Shown one piece after another: positions 1 through 8,736 of a stretch of 64,000 nt of DNA. Made by a program: the position numbers and the translations under genes. The notes beneath the pieces are model-generated. The model was given only the letters and a program-made list of their open reading frames with translations. It had not been told where the DNA came from and ran no database searches. The stretch's first letter is position 1. Each line of letters starts with the position of its first letter. This DNA is from JARKPK01 sp964631235 (GTDB lineage: Bacteria > Planctomycetota > Planctomycetia > Pirellulales > Thermoguttaceae), in assembly GCA_964631235.1 (NCBI GenBank), contig CAZVZX010000004.1:1-64000 (forward strand). Direction: 5' to 3'.

Positions 1-2
1 AC

Positions 3-590
3 CCGTTTTTCGTGCTGGCCACGCAGAATCCCATCGAGCAAGAGGGAACCTATCCGCTGCCCGAAGCGCAGCAAGACCGTTTCATGTTCAAGGTCTTCGT
101 CAAGTATCCGAGCTTCGACGAGGAGTTCGAAGTGGCTCGCCGCACCACGGCCGTAATGACCGACGCGATTGAGCCGGTGCTGAGCGCGGCCGATATCATC
201 GAGCTTCAACGCCTCGTGCGCGAGGTGCCCGTTTCGGATCATATCATCCGCTACAGCCTATCGCTGGTCCGGCAAACTCGGGTGCGAGAACCGGGCATCC
301 CCGATTTCATCGAAGAGCAGTTGTCGTGGGGCGCCGGCCCGCGCGCCGTGCAGTTCTTGATTCTTGGCGGCAAAGCCCGCGCGCTGCTCTACGGCCGCAC
401 CCATGTGACGATCGAAGACATCCAGGCGTTGGCCAAGCCCGTGCTTCGCCATCGTTTGGTGCTCAATTTCGCGGCGGAAAGCGAAGGCGTTACCGCCGAC
501 CAGATTGTTGACCGCCTGTTGTCCGTCACTCCCACCCGCGAAGACGAGCTGACCCGTGACGCCCGATTCCAAAAGATTTTTGCATCCTGA
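3..590 (+). CDS. MoxR-family AAA+ ATPase, C-terminal part (5' end outside window)
   Basis: MoxR ATPases are AAA+ chaperone-like proteins that usually work with VWA-domain proteins encoded next to them. The frame is open from base 3 with no start, so the gene is cut by the window edge and the Walker A and B motifs lie upstream. What is visible starts with the MoxR hallmark ATQNPIEQEGTYPLPEAQQD (sensor 1 followed by the arginine-rich QDRF segment) and runs through the C-terminal helical lid (SWGAGPRAVQFLI, then ARALLYGR). About 195 residues are present of the usual 320-340. The DUF58 gene downstream overlaps its end by 35 bases, the standard MoxR-DUF58-VWA arrangement, so co-transcription is very likely. 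The family assignment is firm; the client of the complex is unknown. Confidence 0.93.
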   Translation, partial: PFFVLATQNPIEQEGTYPLPEAQQDRFMFKVFVKYPSFDEEFEVARRTTAVMTDAIEPVLSAADIIELQRLVREVPVSDHIIRYSLSLVRQTRVREPGIPDFIEEQLSWGAGPRAVQFLILGGKARALLYGRTHVTIEDIQALAKPVLRHRLVLNFAAESEGVTADQIVDRLLSVTPTREDELTRDARFQKIFAS

Positions 591-1461
591 AACGATCAAG
601 CGCATTTCGCGGCTCGAGCTGCGGGCGCGGCACATCGTCGAAGGTTTTCTGTCGGGAATGCACCGCAGCCCTTATTTCGGGCAGTCGGTCGAGTTCCGCC
701 AGCACCGCGAGTACACCTTCGGCGACGATCTGCGTTACCTCGACTGGAAGGTCTGGGCCAAACACGATCGCTACTACATCAAGCAGTTCGAGGAAGAAAC
801 CAACCTTCGCTGCGTTCTGCTGTGCGACGTGAGCCACAGCATGCGCTACGGCTCCGGCCCGCTGAACAAGTACGAGTACGGCGCATCGATCGCCGCCTCG
901 CTGGCCTACCTGCTGCTCAAGCAGCAAGACGCCGTGGGCTGCCTCTCCTTCGACGAAGCCCCGCGAATGGCTGTCCCCTTGCGCACCAAGCGGAACCATC
1001 TCGACGCCATCGTTCAAGCACTGGAAGTCAGCCGGCCCGCAAAAAAGACCGACATGTACGGAACGCTTCGCAATGCGGCCGAAACCTACCCGCGCCGCGG
1101 CGTGGTGGTGATCGTTTCCGATCTGCTCGTCGAACGCCCCGGGCTGTTCCGCGGATTGAAGCTCCTCCGCAGCCGCGGGCACGACGTGCTGGTCTTTCAC
1201 GTGCTCGACGACGACGAGCTCGAGTTTCCCTTCAACGGCCCCACTCGTTTCGAAGGTCTCGAATCGCCCGATTTCTTACGATGCAACCCCAGAGCATTGC
1301 GTGCGGGCTATTTGAAAGCCCTCAATGAGTTTCTTGAAGAGGTTCGTCGCGGCTGCGCGCAAAACGCGATCGATTACGTGATGCTGCGAACGAGCCAACC
1401 GTTGGACGCCGCGTTGTCGGCGTTTTTGAGCAACCGCATGGCCGCCGCCCTGCGCGGCTGA
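556..1461 (+). CDS. DUF58 domain-containing protein
   Basis: This is the DUF58 partner that normally follows moxR; it is a cytoplasmic protein with a VWA-like fold and no membrane segment here. The family core is clear: the SVEFRQHREYTFGDDLRYLD block at about residues 37-56, then a metal-site-like DVSHSMRYGSG (about residue 91), then VVVIVSDLLVERPG near residue 190. The 301-residue length is normal for the family. The GTG start at 556 lies inside the end of the moxR frame, a 35-base overlap that suggests translational coupling. A later start is possible, but the residues before the first motif look like family sequence. Its exact role is unknown; adjacent MoxR and VWA proteins suggest one complex. 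Confidence 0.9.
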   Translation: MTPDSKRFLHPETIKRISRLELRARHIVEGFLSGMHRSPYFGQSVEFRQHREYTFGDDLRYLDWKVWAKHDRYYIKQFEEETNLRCVLLCDVSHSMRYGSGPLNKYEYGASIAASLAYLLLKQQDAVGCLSFDEAPRMAVPLRTKRNHLDAIVQALEVSRPAKKTDMYGTLRNAAETYPRRGVVVIVSDLLVERPGLFRGLKLLRSRGHDVLVFHVLDDDELEFPFNGPTRFEGLESPDFLRCNPRALRAGYLKALNEFLEEVRRGCAQNAIDYVMLRTSQPLDAALSAFLSNRMAAALRG

Positions 1462-1486
1462 ACCGCTATCGAACGACAACCCTGAC

Positions 1487-3694
1487 ATGAACTTCCAATT
1501 TCCAGGACTGCTCGGCCCGGGCTACCTCGCGCTGTACGCCGCGGTGGCGCTGCCGATTTTGATCCACCTGATCAATATGCTGAGGCATCGTCGGGTGGAA
1601 TGGGCCGCCATGGAGTTCCTCTTGGCGAGTCACAAAAAGCACCGAACATGGGTGCGATTGAAACAATTGCTGCTGCTTCTGATGCGGATTTGCGCGTTGG
1701 CGGCCGTGGCCCTCATGGTCGCCCAACCGCTCATGAACAACCAGTTGGCCCGAATCTTCGGATCGACGCGCACCCACCATATCGTGCTGTTGGACGACAG
1801 CCTGTCGATGTCGGATCAGTGGGCCGACACCAGTGCGTTCGCCGAGGCGAAACGGGCGATCGAGCGGCTGGGCAAGGCGGCCGCCGACCGTCCCGAATCG
1901 CAGGAATTTACCCTGATTCGGTTTTCGCAAGTCGGCCGCGCACAGCCCGACCTGCTGCAAGAGGTCGTCAACCGCGAGCAATTCGTGCCGAAGCTTGCGG
2001 CGACGCTCGAGCGAATCAGTTGTTCGGTTCTCGCCACCGACGGCCTTCCCGCCCTGCGGGAAATCGGACAATTGCTCAGCGACGACGCCGGCGAGCGGCG
2101 GATCGTGTACATCTTTTCCGATTATCGACTCCGCGATTGGAATGATGCGTCCGAGGCCCAACGGGTTCTCGGCGAATTGGCCGAAAAGGGCGTCGAGCTG
2201 CACCTGATCAATTGCGTCGATCGCGCCCGGCCGAACCTGGCGATTACCGACTTGGAACCGGCCGAAGGCGTGCAGGCCGCACAGGTGCCGTTTCAAATGA
2301 GGGTTACCGTTCAGAATTTCGGCGACTCGGCCGCGCGCGATGTGCCGATTCAACTCGAGGAAGACGGGCATTCCCGCTCTGCGGTAACAATCGCCTCGAT
2401 TCCGCCCGGCCGAAAGGTGACGCAGACCTTTCCCGTAAGCTTTGCCACCGCTGGCGATCATCAAGTGGTCGCCCGGCTAGATGCTGACGCGGTTTCAGCA
2501 GACAACACGCGATACGGCATCTTGTCCGTGCCGGCCGAAGTGCCCGTCCTCCTGATCGACGGCGACCCGTCCGCCGTGGACGCCAAATACGTGGGTATTG
2601 CCTGCGCGCCGGGCGGATCGGTCAAAACCGGGCTCTTGCCGCAGATCGAAACGCCGCGTTATCTCTCTCTCAAGCCGCTCGACGCCTTCCGGGCGATCAA
2701 CCTGCTCAACGTCGATCATCTCGATGCTTCGGCGATCGAGGCGATCGAACGGTATCTCGATGCCGGCGGCGGTGTTGCCGTATTCCTCGGCGAACGAGTA
2801 CAGCCGAAATTCGTGAACGAACAGCTCTATCGCGACGGCAAAGGGTTCTTCCCGCTGCCTCTTCGCGGCGCAGTCGATCTTCCGGTCGATCGCCTGGAGC
2901 GCGCGCCCGACATCAACCCGAGCGAGCATTTCATCTTCTCTCGCGGGCTGAGCGACCCGTTCGTCGGGATGCTTTCGGTCCAGCGGTACTTTGCCGCGGC
3001 TGACCAATGGAATCCGCCTGCCGATTCGACAATCGAAGTGATTGCCCGCCTCCGAAACGGCGATCCGCTGGCGGTCGTTCGGACATTCGGCCGGGGGCGA
3101 GTGGTCGTGTTTCTCACCACGGCCGCCCCCGTGTGGAACAACTGGGCGCGGACGCCGAGCTTCGTCGTTCTTTTGCAAGACCTTCAAGCATTCTTGGCGC
3201 AGCGGCCCGGGGAATCGTCGCGACTGGTAGGTACTCCGCTCGAATTGCGGCTTGATGCCGGCCAGTATCAACCTTCGGTTCGATTCCTCGACCCGGCCGG
3301 AAATGCGCCGACGGGCACCATTCAAGCGGTGCCCGCCGCTGACGGAGCGTTGACGGCCGCCTTCGCAGACACGCTATCGGCCGGAGTCTATCAAGCGGTT
3401 CTTACCAAAAGCGCGGATGCCGCCGTCGAAATCCGCCGGTTCGCGTACAACGTTGACGCAGCCGAAGGCGACTTGGCCGTCATTTCCAAGACCGACTTGG
3501 CCGCCCGGCTCAAAGGCGTGCCCTACACCTTTTCGCAGGCCGACATGTTCCAATACTCTGTGGGCGAATTGGCAGGCTACAACTTGACGCAATTCCTCTT
3601 GTTTGCCCTGGTGCTTTTGCTTCTCGGCGAGCAGTTGGTGGCGTACTCCGCGGGCTATCATCCGGCCGCTCAATCGAAAGGAGGTGCGCGATGA
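1487..3694 (+). CDS. BatA/VWA-type membrane protein with N-terminal double-membrane domain
   Basis: A membrane-anchored VWA protein of the BatA type. The N-terminus has the typical two-helix domain: a hydrophobic helix at about residues 12-30, the basic HRRVEWAAMEFL segment, and a second helix at about residues 58-83. A VWA domain follows with a complete metal-ion-dependent adhesion site (D103-x-S105-x-S107, in LLDDSLSMSD). After it come a CARDB-like beta domain (about residues 245-340), a glutamine-amidotransferase-like segment, and a last membrane helix near residues 700-720. It starts 25 bases after the DUF58 stop, and its stop overlaps the next start as ATGA. It probably forms a membrane complex with the MoxR ATPase; the substrate is unknown. 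Confidence 0.88.
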   Translation: MNFQFPGLLGPGYLALYAAVALPILIHLINMLRHRRVEWAAMEFLLASHKKHRTWVRLKQLLLLLMRICALAAVALMVAQPLMNNQLARIFGSTRTHHIVLLDDSLSMSDQWADTSAFAEAKRAIERLGKAAADRPESQEFTLIRFSQVGRAQPDLLQEVVNREQFVPKLAATLERISCSVLATDGLPALREIGQLLSDDAGERRIVYIFSDYRLRDWNDASEAQRVLGELAEKGVELHLINCVDRARPNLAITDLEPAEGVQAAQVPFQMRVTVQNFGDSAARDVPIQLEEDGHSRSAVTIASIPPGRKVTQTFPVSFATAGDHQVVARLDADAVSADNTRYGILSVPAEVPVLLIDGDPSAVDAKYVGIACAPGGSVKTGLLPQIETPRYLSLKPLDAFRAINLLNVDHLDASAIEAIERYLDAGGGVAVFLGERVQPKFVNEQLYRDGKGFFPLPLRGAVDLPVDRLERAPDINPSEHFIFSRGLSDPFVGMLSVQRYFAAADQWNPPADSTIEVIARLRNGDPLAVVRTFGRGRVVVFLTTAAPVWNNWARTPSFVVLLQDLQAFLAQRPGESSRLVGTPLELRLDAGQYQPSVRFLDPAGNAPTGTIQAVPAADGALTAAFADTLSAGVYQAVLTKSADAAVEIRRFAYNVDAAEGDLAVISKTDLAARLKGVPYTFSQADMFQYSVGELAGYNLTQFLLFALVLLLLGEQLVAYSAGYHPAAQSKGGAR

Positions 3695-6207
3695 TCCGCT
3701 TCCTTCCGCTATTGGCCGAAGAAGTCTCCCGCCGTACCTTCGAGTGGGGAAGGATTCAATCGAATACCGATTGGATTCTTCCCATCGCCGTGACAACAGC
3801 GGTCCTTCTGTACGTGGCCTACATGTACCGTCGCGATGCCGTCGATCTGTCGCCGATGCTCGGCGTGTTTCTTACCGTGCTCCGCGGCGCGGTCTTCCTG
3901 GCATTGCTCGTGTTCTTTCTCGAACCGCGATGGCGGATCGAAACCGAAAAAACCATCAATTCCCGCGCTGTCGTGGCCGTGGACACCAGCCTGAGCATGG
4001 GGCTGACCGATTTCGACTCGTCGGTATCGACCGCATCCGCCTCGCGAATCCAACAGACGGCCGCTGCACTGAAGGAGAGTGCGTTGATCGACAAGCTGCG
4101 ATCGACGCATGATGTTACCGTGGTCCGATTCGACAGCCAGCTCCACCGCGATTTTCTCGAGTTCGCCAAGATCAAGCCGAAGGCCGCGGCCGGCGGCGAG
4201 GAAGCAAACGAAGCATCGGTCAGCGGCGACGAAAAGGCCGACCAAGAATCGAACAACAAAGACGAAAAGAAGGCCAAGTCGCCCGCCGAGGTCGATTGGG
4301 CGAAATACTTGACCCTTTCGGGCGAAGAGACTCGATTGGGGCAAAGTATTCAGCAACTCATCGCGGAAATCAGCCGCATGCCGCTTTCCGGAGTGATCGT
4401 GATTAGCGATGGCGGGCACAATGCCGGCCCCGGGCCCGAGGCCGTCGTCGCCGCCGCCCGGGAAGCCAAAGTGAAAGTGCTCACCGTCGGAGTCGGGTCC
4501 GACAAGCAGCCGCCCAGCGTGCGCGTGGCCGCGTTCAATCCGCCACCGCGGGCGTATCCGGGCGACCCATTCAATATCACCGGCGTCATTCAGGCGTGGC
4601 GGATGCCGGGCCAAACGGCCACGGTCCAGCTTCTCGCGCGGGCGCCGGGATCCTCGGCCGATCGCCGTGCGTCGCGCGGCACCGGTGAAGTGGTCGATTC
4701 GCAGCAGGTGACCCTCGGGCAAGACGGCGAGGAGGTTCCCGTCAAATTCACGCTTACCCCCGACGCGGTCGGGAAAAAGACGTATTGCCTGAAGGTGATC
4801 GGTCCGGAAAGCGACCGCGAAAAAGACGACAACGTGATGGAGGCCGATGTCGAAATCGTTGACCGCAAGACCAAGGTGTTGTTGTTCGCCGGCGGGCCGA
4901 CCCGAGAGTATCAGTTCGTGCGCAATCAGATGTATCGCGATAAATCAGTCGAATCCGATGTGCTTTTGCAGACGGCGCAGCCGGGCGTTTCGCAAGAGGC
5001 CGCCAAAATCCTCGACGAGTTTCCATCGACGCGGGAGGAACTGTACCAGTACGACTGCATCATCGCCTTCGATCCCGACTGGACCGCCCTCGACCAGCAG
5101 CAAGTCGATTTGTTGGAAAGCTGGGTGGCCGAGCAGGGGGGCGGCCTGATCGTGCTCGCCGGGCCGGTGTACGCCGGCAATCGGGTGCGCGGTTGGGTTG
5201 AGGACGCCTCGCTTTCGAAGATCCGCGCCCTTTATCCGGTCGAGTTTCCACGCCGTCTCTCGTCGCTTGATGTGGCTGCATTCAAGACAGATGAGCCGGC
5301 CCCGCTCGAGTTCACCCGCGAAGGTCTCGAGGCCGACTTCCTCATGCTCACCGATTCGGCGGTGGAAAGCCGACAGGCGTGGGAAGCATTCCCCGGCGTG
5401 TACGGGTGTTTTCCCGTGCGCGGCGCCAAACAAGGAGCCGCGGTTCTCGCCCATTTCGGCTCTCAGCAAGAGGGAGAAAAACCGATCTTCATGGCCTGGC
5501 AGTTCTACGGTTCGGGCCGGGTGCTTTACATGGGGAGCGGTGAACTTTGGCGGCTGCGCGCCGTAGATCCAACCTACTTCGAACAGCTTTATACCAAACT
5601 GGTTCGCCACATCTCCAAAGGCCGACTGCTTCGCGGTTCAAACCGCGGCGTGCTGCTCGTCGGACAAGAGCGATATCGCTTGGGCAATACCGTCGGTGTT
5701 CAGGCCTATCGGCTCACGACACCGCAACTCGAGCCGTTGGAACTGCCCGAGGTCACTCTGCAAGTCATTCTGCCCGACCAAACCCTGCAAACCGTCAAGC
5801 TTTCGGCCGACAGCGGGCGTCCCGGCTCGTACTCCGGTCAGTTTACCGTTTTGCAAGAGGGCGACTATCGCTTGGAACTCCCGCTGCCCGGCGGCGACGA
5901 TGAATCGCTCGCCCAACAGATTCGGGTGGAAATTCCCAATCTGGAGCGAGAGCGACCGGAACGCAACGACGCGATTCTCAGCGAAATCGCCCAAAAGACC
6001 GGCGGGCGTTATTTCGTCGGTCTGTCGTCGTTGTTCGACGATGCCGATCAGATTGTCTCTCAGTTCGAAGATCGAACAAAGACGTTGATCTTTACGGAAA
6101 CACCGAGCGCCCAATGGCAACAGCAATGGCTCTTGTGGCTGCTGCTTGGTTTGTTCGGTTTGTTGTGCATCGAGTGGATTATTCGGCGGTTGGCGAAGCT
6201 GGCGTGA
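3691..6207 (+). CDS. VWA domain membrane protein with glutamine-amidotransferase-like region
   Basis: The second large VWA protein of the train, 838 residues. Two membrane helices lie at about residues 28-46 and 56-77, then a VWA domain with an intact metal site (D98-x-S100-x-S102 in AVDTSLSMG). The VWA domain carries an acidic and lysine-rich insertion (about residues 165-200). Further on, a beta-sandwich region is followed by a class I glutamine-amidotransferase-like domain (KVLLFAGGPTREYQF at about residue 392; WVAEQGGGLIVLAG near 483), which is common in planctomycetal versions. A final helix lies near residues 805-830. It overlaps the preceding gene by four bases, so the two VWA proteins are probably made together. 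I did not find the catalytic cysteine of a real amidotransferase, so that domain is more likely structural. Confidence 0.85.
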   Translation: MIRFLPLLAEEVSRRTFEWGRIQSNTDWILPIAVTTAVLLYVAYMYRRDAVDLSPMLGVFLTVLRGAVFLALLVFFLEPRWRIETEKTINSRAVVAVDTSLSMGLTDFDSSVSTASASRIQQTAAALKESALIDKLRSTHDVTVVRFDSQLHRDFLEFAKIKPKAAAGGEEANEASVSGDEKADQESNNKDEKKAKSPAEVDWAKYLTLSGEETRLGQSIQQLIAEISRMPLSGVIVISDGGHNAGPGPEAVVAAAREAKVKVLTVGVGSDKQPPSVRVAAFNPPPRAYPGDPFNITGVIQAWRMPGQTATVQLLARAPGSSADRRASRGTGEVVDSQQVTLGQDGEEVPVKFTLTPDAVGKKTYCLKVIGPESDREKDDNVMEADVEIVDRKTKVLLFAGGPTREYQFVRNQMYRDKSVESDVLLQTAQPGVSQEAAKILDEFPSTREELYQYDCIIAFDPDWTALDQQQVDLLESWVAEQGGGLIVLAGPVYAGNRVRGWVEDASLSKIRALYPVEFPRRLSSLDVAAFKTDEPAPLEFTREGLEADFLMLTDSAVESRQAWEAFPGVYGCFPVRGAKQGAAVLAHFGSQQEGEKPIFMAWQFYGSGRVLYMGSGELWRLRAVDPTYFEQLYTKLVRHISKGRLLRGSNRGVLLVGQERYRLGNTVGVQAYRLTTPQLEPLELPEVTLQVILPDQTLQTVKLSADSGRPGSYSGQFTVLQEGDYRLELPLPGGDDESLAQQIRVEIPNLERERPERNDAILSEIAQKTGGRYFVGLSSLFDDADQIVSQFEDRTKTLIFTETPSAQWQQQWLLWLLLGLFGLLCIEWIIRRLAKLA

Positions 6208-6342
6208 GGTTTTTCGCCTGCGGCCTGCGATTGAATCGGACAGGATCGATCGCCATGCGTTCCAGCGGGAAAGAGCCGCCGATAGTGAAGGCGAACCGAG
6301 CCGCCGTTGCGGATCATCAAACAATTAGCGATACGATGCCCT

Positions 6343-8733
6343 ATGGCCACCACTGCGATTGATCTTGCCCACGAGCTTTCGCCGGAAATCAAGGCGACGC
6401 TCCGCTCGCTCCGCGGGCGAATCCGCGCGTATATCTGGGCGGAAGGCCTGACGTTGGTGCTTACGTGGTTGGGAGCGGCCTTCTGGCTGGGCCTGGCGCT
6501 GGATTGGTTTTTTGAACCGCCGGCGCTGGTTCGCGCGGCCTTTTTGGCGGTTGTGGCGATCGTCGCCCTATGGTTGATCGCCCGTTACCTGGTGTCGCGG
6601 CTTACCACCCCCTTGGCCGACCACAGCATGGCTGTTGTCCTCGAACGGCGATTCCGCCATCTTGACGACGCCTTGTTGACGGCCGTTTGGCTCACCGAAA
6701 ACTCGCTCGATCCGGAGAAATGCAATCCGCTTATGCTCGCGCAAACCTGTGCGGAGGCCGCCGAGCGAATTCGCGGAGTGCGGGTGGCGGAAGTATTCAA
6801 TCCTCTTCCGCTGCGGCGAAGCACAGCGGGGGCCGTCTTCTTCGCGGCCAGCATCGCTTTGTTCTTCGGCATGTTCCCCGAGGCGGCCCGGCTTTGGCTC
6901 CGTCGCGGCGTCTTGCTCAGCGCCGAACAATGGCCGCGACAATCGAAGTTCATCGAATTGGTCGGCGTTCGCGATGGCGAAGAGCTGCCGTTCGTCGATG
7001 GCGTGCTCAAGGTGGCCCGCGGCGCCGAGTTGACGTTGCTCGTCCGTGCCGACACGGCCATGCCGCGGATTCCCGCGTCGGTTGAATTGCGCTATCGGCC
7101 CGAAGGCGGATCGCGTCAGCGCAAGCTCATGGCCCGCGAGGGCCGCGCCGACCCCCAAAAAGACCGCTTTCAGCAGTATTCCTATCAGTTCGAGGGGGTG
7201 CTTGCCCCCATCGCGTTCGAGGTAGTCGATCTCGGGCCCAGCGGCGATCATCTCTACAACTGCCGAATCGAGGTCGTCGATAGCCCGAGCCTGATGGAAA
7301 TGACCGTTGAATGCCGATTCCCCGACTACACCGAGCGTTCCGCTCGCACCTTGCCGGTTACGGGCGTCATGCAATTCCCGTTGGGAAGCTCGCTGACGCT
7401 GCGTGCGGCCGCCAACAAGCCGCTGCGAAAAATCAAAGTCGAGGCCGTTCGCGGCAACCAGCCGGCTGAAGCGCAAGAGCTTGCGGGCGACGCGTTGGGC
7501 CCCGACGGCCAATCGCTGACGCTCAGCCTTCCGCCGCTGGAGGACGACACAACGCTATTCTTCCACCTCTTCGATGCCGACGGCATTCGCAGCCGCGAGC
7601 CCGTTCGTGTCGCGCTGGCCGTTCAAATGGACGAACCGCCTCAGGTCCGCGTGCGGTTGGCCGGCATCGGCACGGCGGTTACGCCTTCCGTGCGCATTCC
7701 GTTTGAAGGCCGAATCATCGACGATTTCGGCACGGCGAAGGTATGGGCGGAGACAGTGCTCGATCAAGGCGATCCCGTCGAGCACGGCTTGCTCGACCTT
7801 CCCCGTGCGCCGTCGGATTTGCCGATTACCACGGAAACGGCCCTCGACGCCCGCGAAATGAAGCTTCTTCCCGGCCAAAAGATGCAACTGATTTTGCGGG
7901 CGGCAGACCGTTTCCAATGGCAAGGCCAGGGGCCCAACGTGGGCCAAAGCGAGCGTTGGCAGCTCGACATCGTTACGCCCGAACAACTCCGCGCCATGCT
8001 GGAAGCCCGCGAATTGGTGCTTCGGCAGCGATTTGAAGTCATTATCAATGAAGCGGGCGAAACGCGCGATATGCTCTTGAAGGTGAACTTCGACCCCAGC
8101 GACGAGGACCAAGGAGCGAAACCGGGGGCCGAGCCGGGCGACCAGCCGTCCAAGGAAGAAGGGAAGCCGGCGTCGGACAAGTCTTCGACCGATGGCGACA
8201 AGCCGGCGACCGAAATCGGCACCGAACCGGGAGACGCACCCCGGGCCGGTCGCACCATGTCCGCCGAAAAGCACCTGGCCCTGCAAACGATGCGCGTGCA
8301 ACGGGCGTTGCAGAACGCTCGAAAGAACGCGGCGGAAGTCAAGGGCGTCGCCGAATCGTTCGACGACATCCTCGCCCAAATGGTAAACAACCGAATCGAC
8401 ACCGAAGAGTTGCGGCAACGCATCGATGTGAGTATCGCTCGTCCGCTGCACGGAATCGCCGACGATATGTTTCCCGTGCTTCAGAAGAATGTCGAGCTTC
8501 TCCAAGACCTGCTCGGCGACGCGCAGCGCGGTCCGGCGGCCCGGCGCCGCGCCCTGAGTCAGGCGGAAGACATCTTGGCCGCCATGTTGGCGGTGCGCGC
8601 CAAGATGATCGAACTGGAAGACTTCAACGAAGCGATCGAAATGCTGCGCACGATCATCAAGCAGCAAGAGCAGTTGGAACAGGCCACCAAACAGCGGCAG
8701 AAAGAAAAGCTCCGCGAACTCATGGAGGACTAA
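6343..8733 (+). CDS. DUF4175-like large membrane protein
   Basis: A 796-residue membrane protein resembling the DUF4175 family found beside MoxR/VWA clusters. I chose the ATG at 6343 over the TTG at 6307 because the sequence from there is typical: a basic helix, two adjacent membrane helices (about residues 33-53 and 58-80), then ERRFRHLDDALLTAVWL. A third helix follows near residues 165-187. The middle is made of beta-rich domains. After about residue 590 there is a low-complexity acidic and lysine linker (8100-8230), and the end is long charged helices. The next gene begins three bases after the stop. The 135-base gap before it may hold a secondary promoter, although I cannot see one. Function unknown. 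Confidence 0.8.
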   Translation: MATTAIDLAHELSPEIKATLRSLRGRIRAYIWAEGLTLVLTWLGAAFWLGLALDWFFEPPALVRAAFLAVVAIVALWLIARYLVSRLTTPLADHSMAVVLERRFRHLDDALLTAVWLTENSLDPEKCNPLMLAQTCAEAAERIRGVRVAEVFNPLPLRRSTAGAVFFAASIALFFGMFPEAARLWLRRGVLLSAEQWPRQSKFIELVGVRDGEELPFVDGVLKVARGAELTLLVRADTAMPRIPASVELRYRPEGGSRQRKLMAREGRADPQKDRFQQYSYQFEGVLAPIAFEVVDLGPSGDHLYNCRIEVVDSPSLMEMTVECRFPDYTERSARTLPVTGVMQFPLGSSLTLRAAANKPLRKIKVEAVRGNQPAEAQELAGDALGPDGQSLTLSLPPLEDDTTLFFHLFDADGIRSREPVRVALAVQMDEPPQVRVRLAGIGTAVTPSVRIPFEGRIIDDFGTAKVWAETVLDQGDPVEHGLLDLPRAPSDLPITTETALDAREMKLLPGQKMQLILRAADRFQWQGQGPNVGQSERWQLDIVTPEQLRAMLEARELVLRQRFEVIINEAGETRDMLLKVNFDPSDEDQGAKPGAEPGDQPSKEEGKPASDKSSTDGDKPATEIGTEPGDAPRAGRTMSAEKHLALQTMRVQRALQNARKNAAEVKGVAESFDDILAQMVNNRIDTEELRQRIDVSIARPLHGIADDMFPVLQKNVELLQDLLGDAQRGPAARRRALSQAEDILAAMLAVRAKMIELEDFNEAIEMLRTIIKQQEQLEQATKQRQKEKLRELMED

Positions 8734-8736
8734 CCG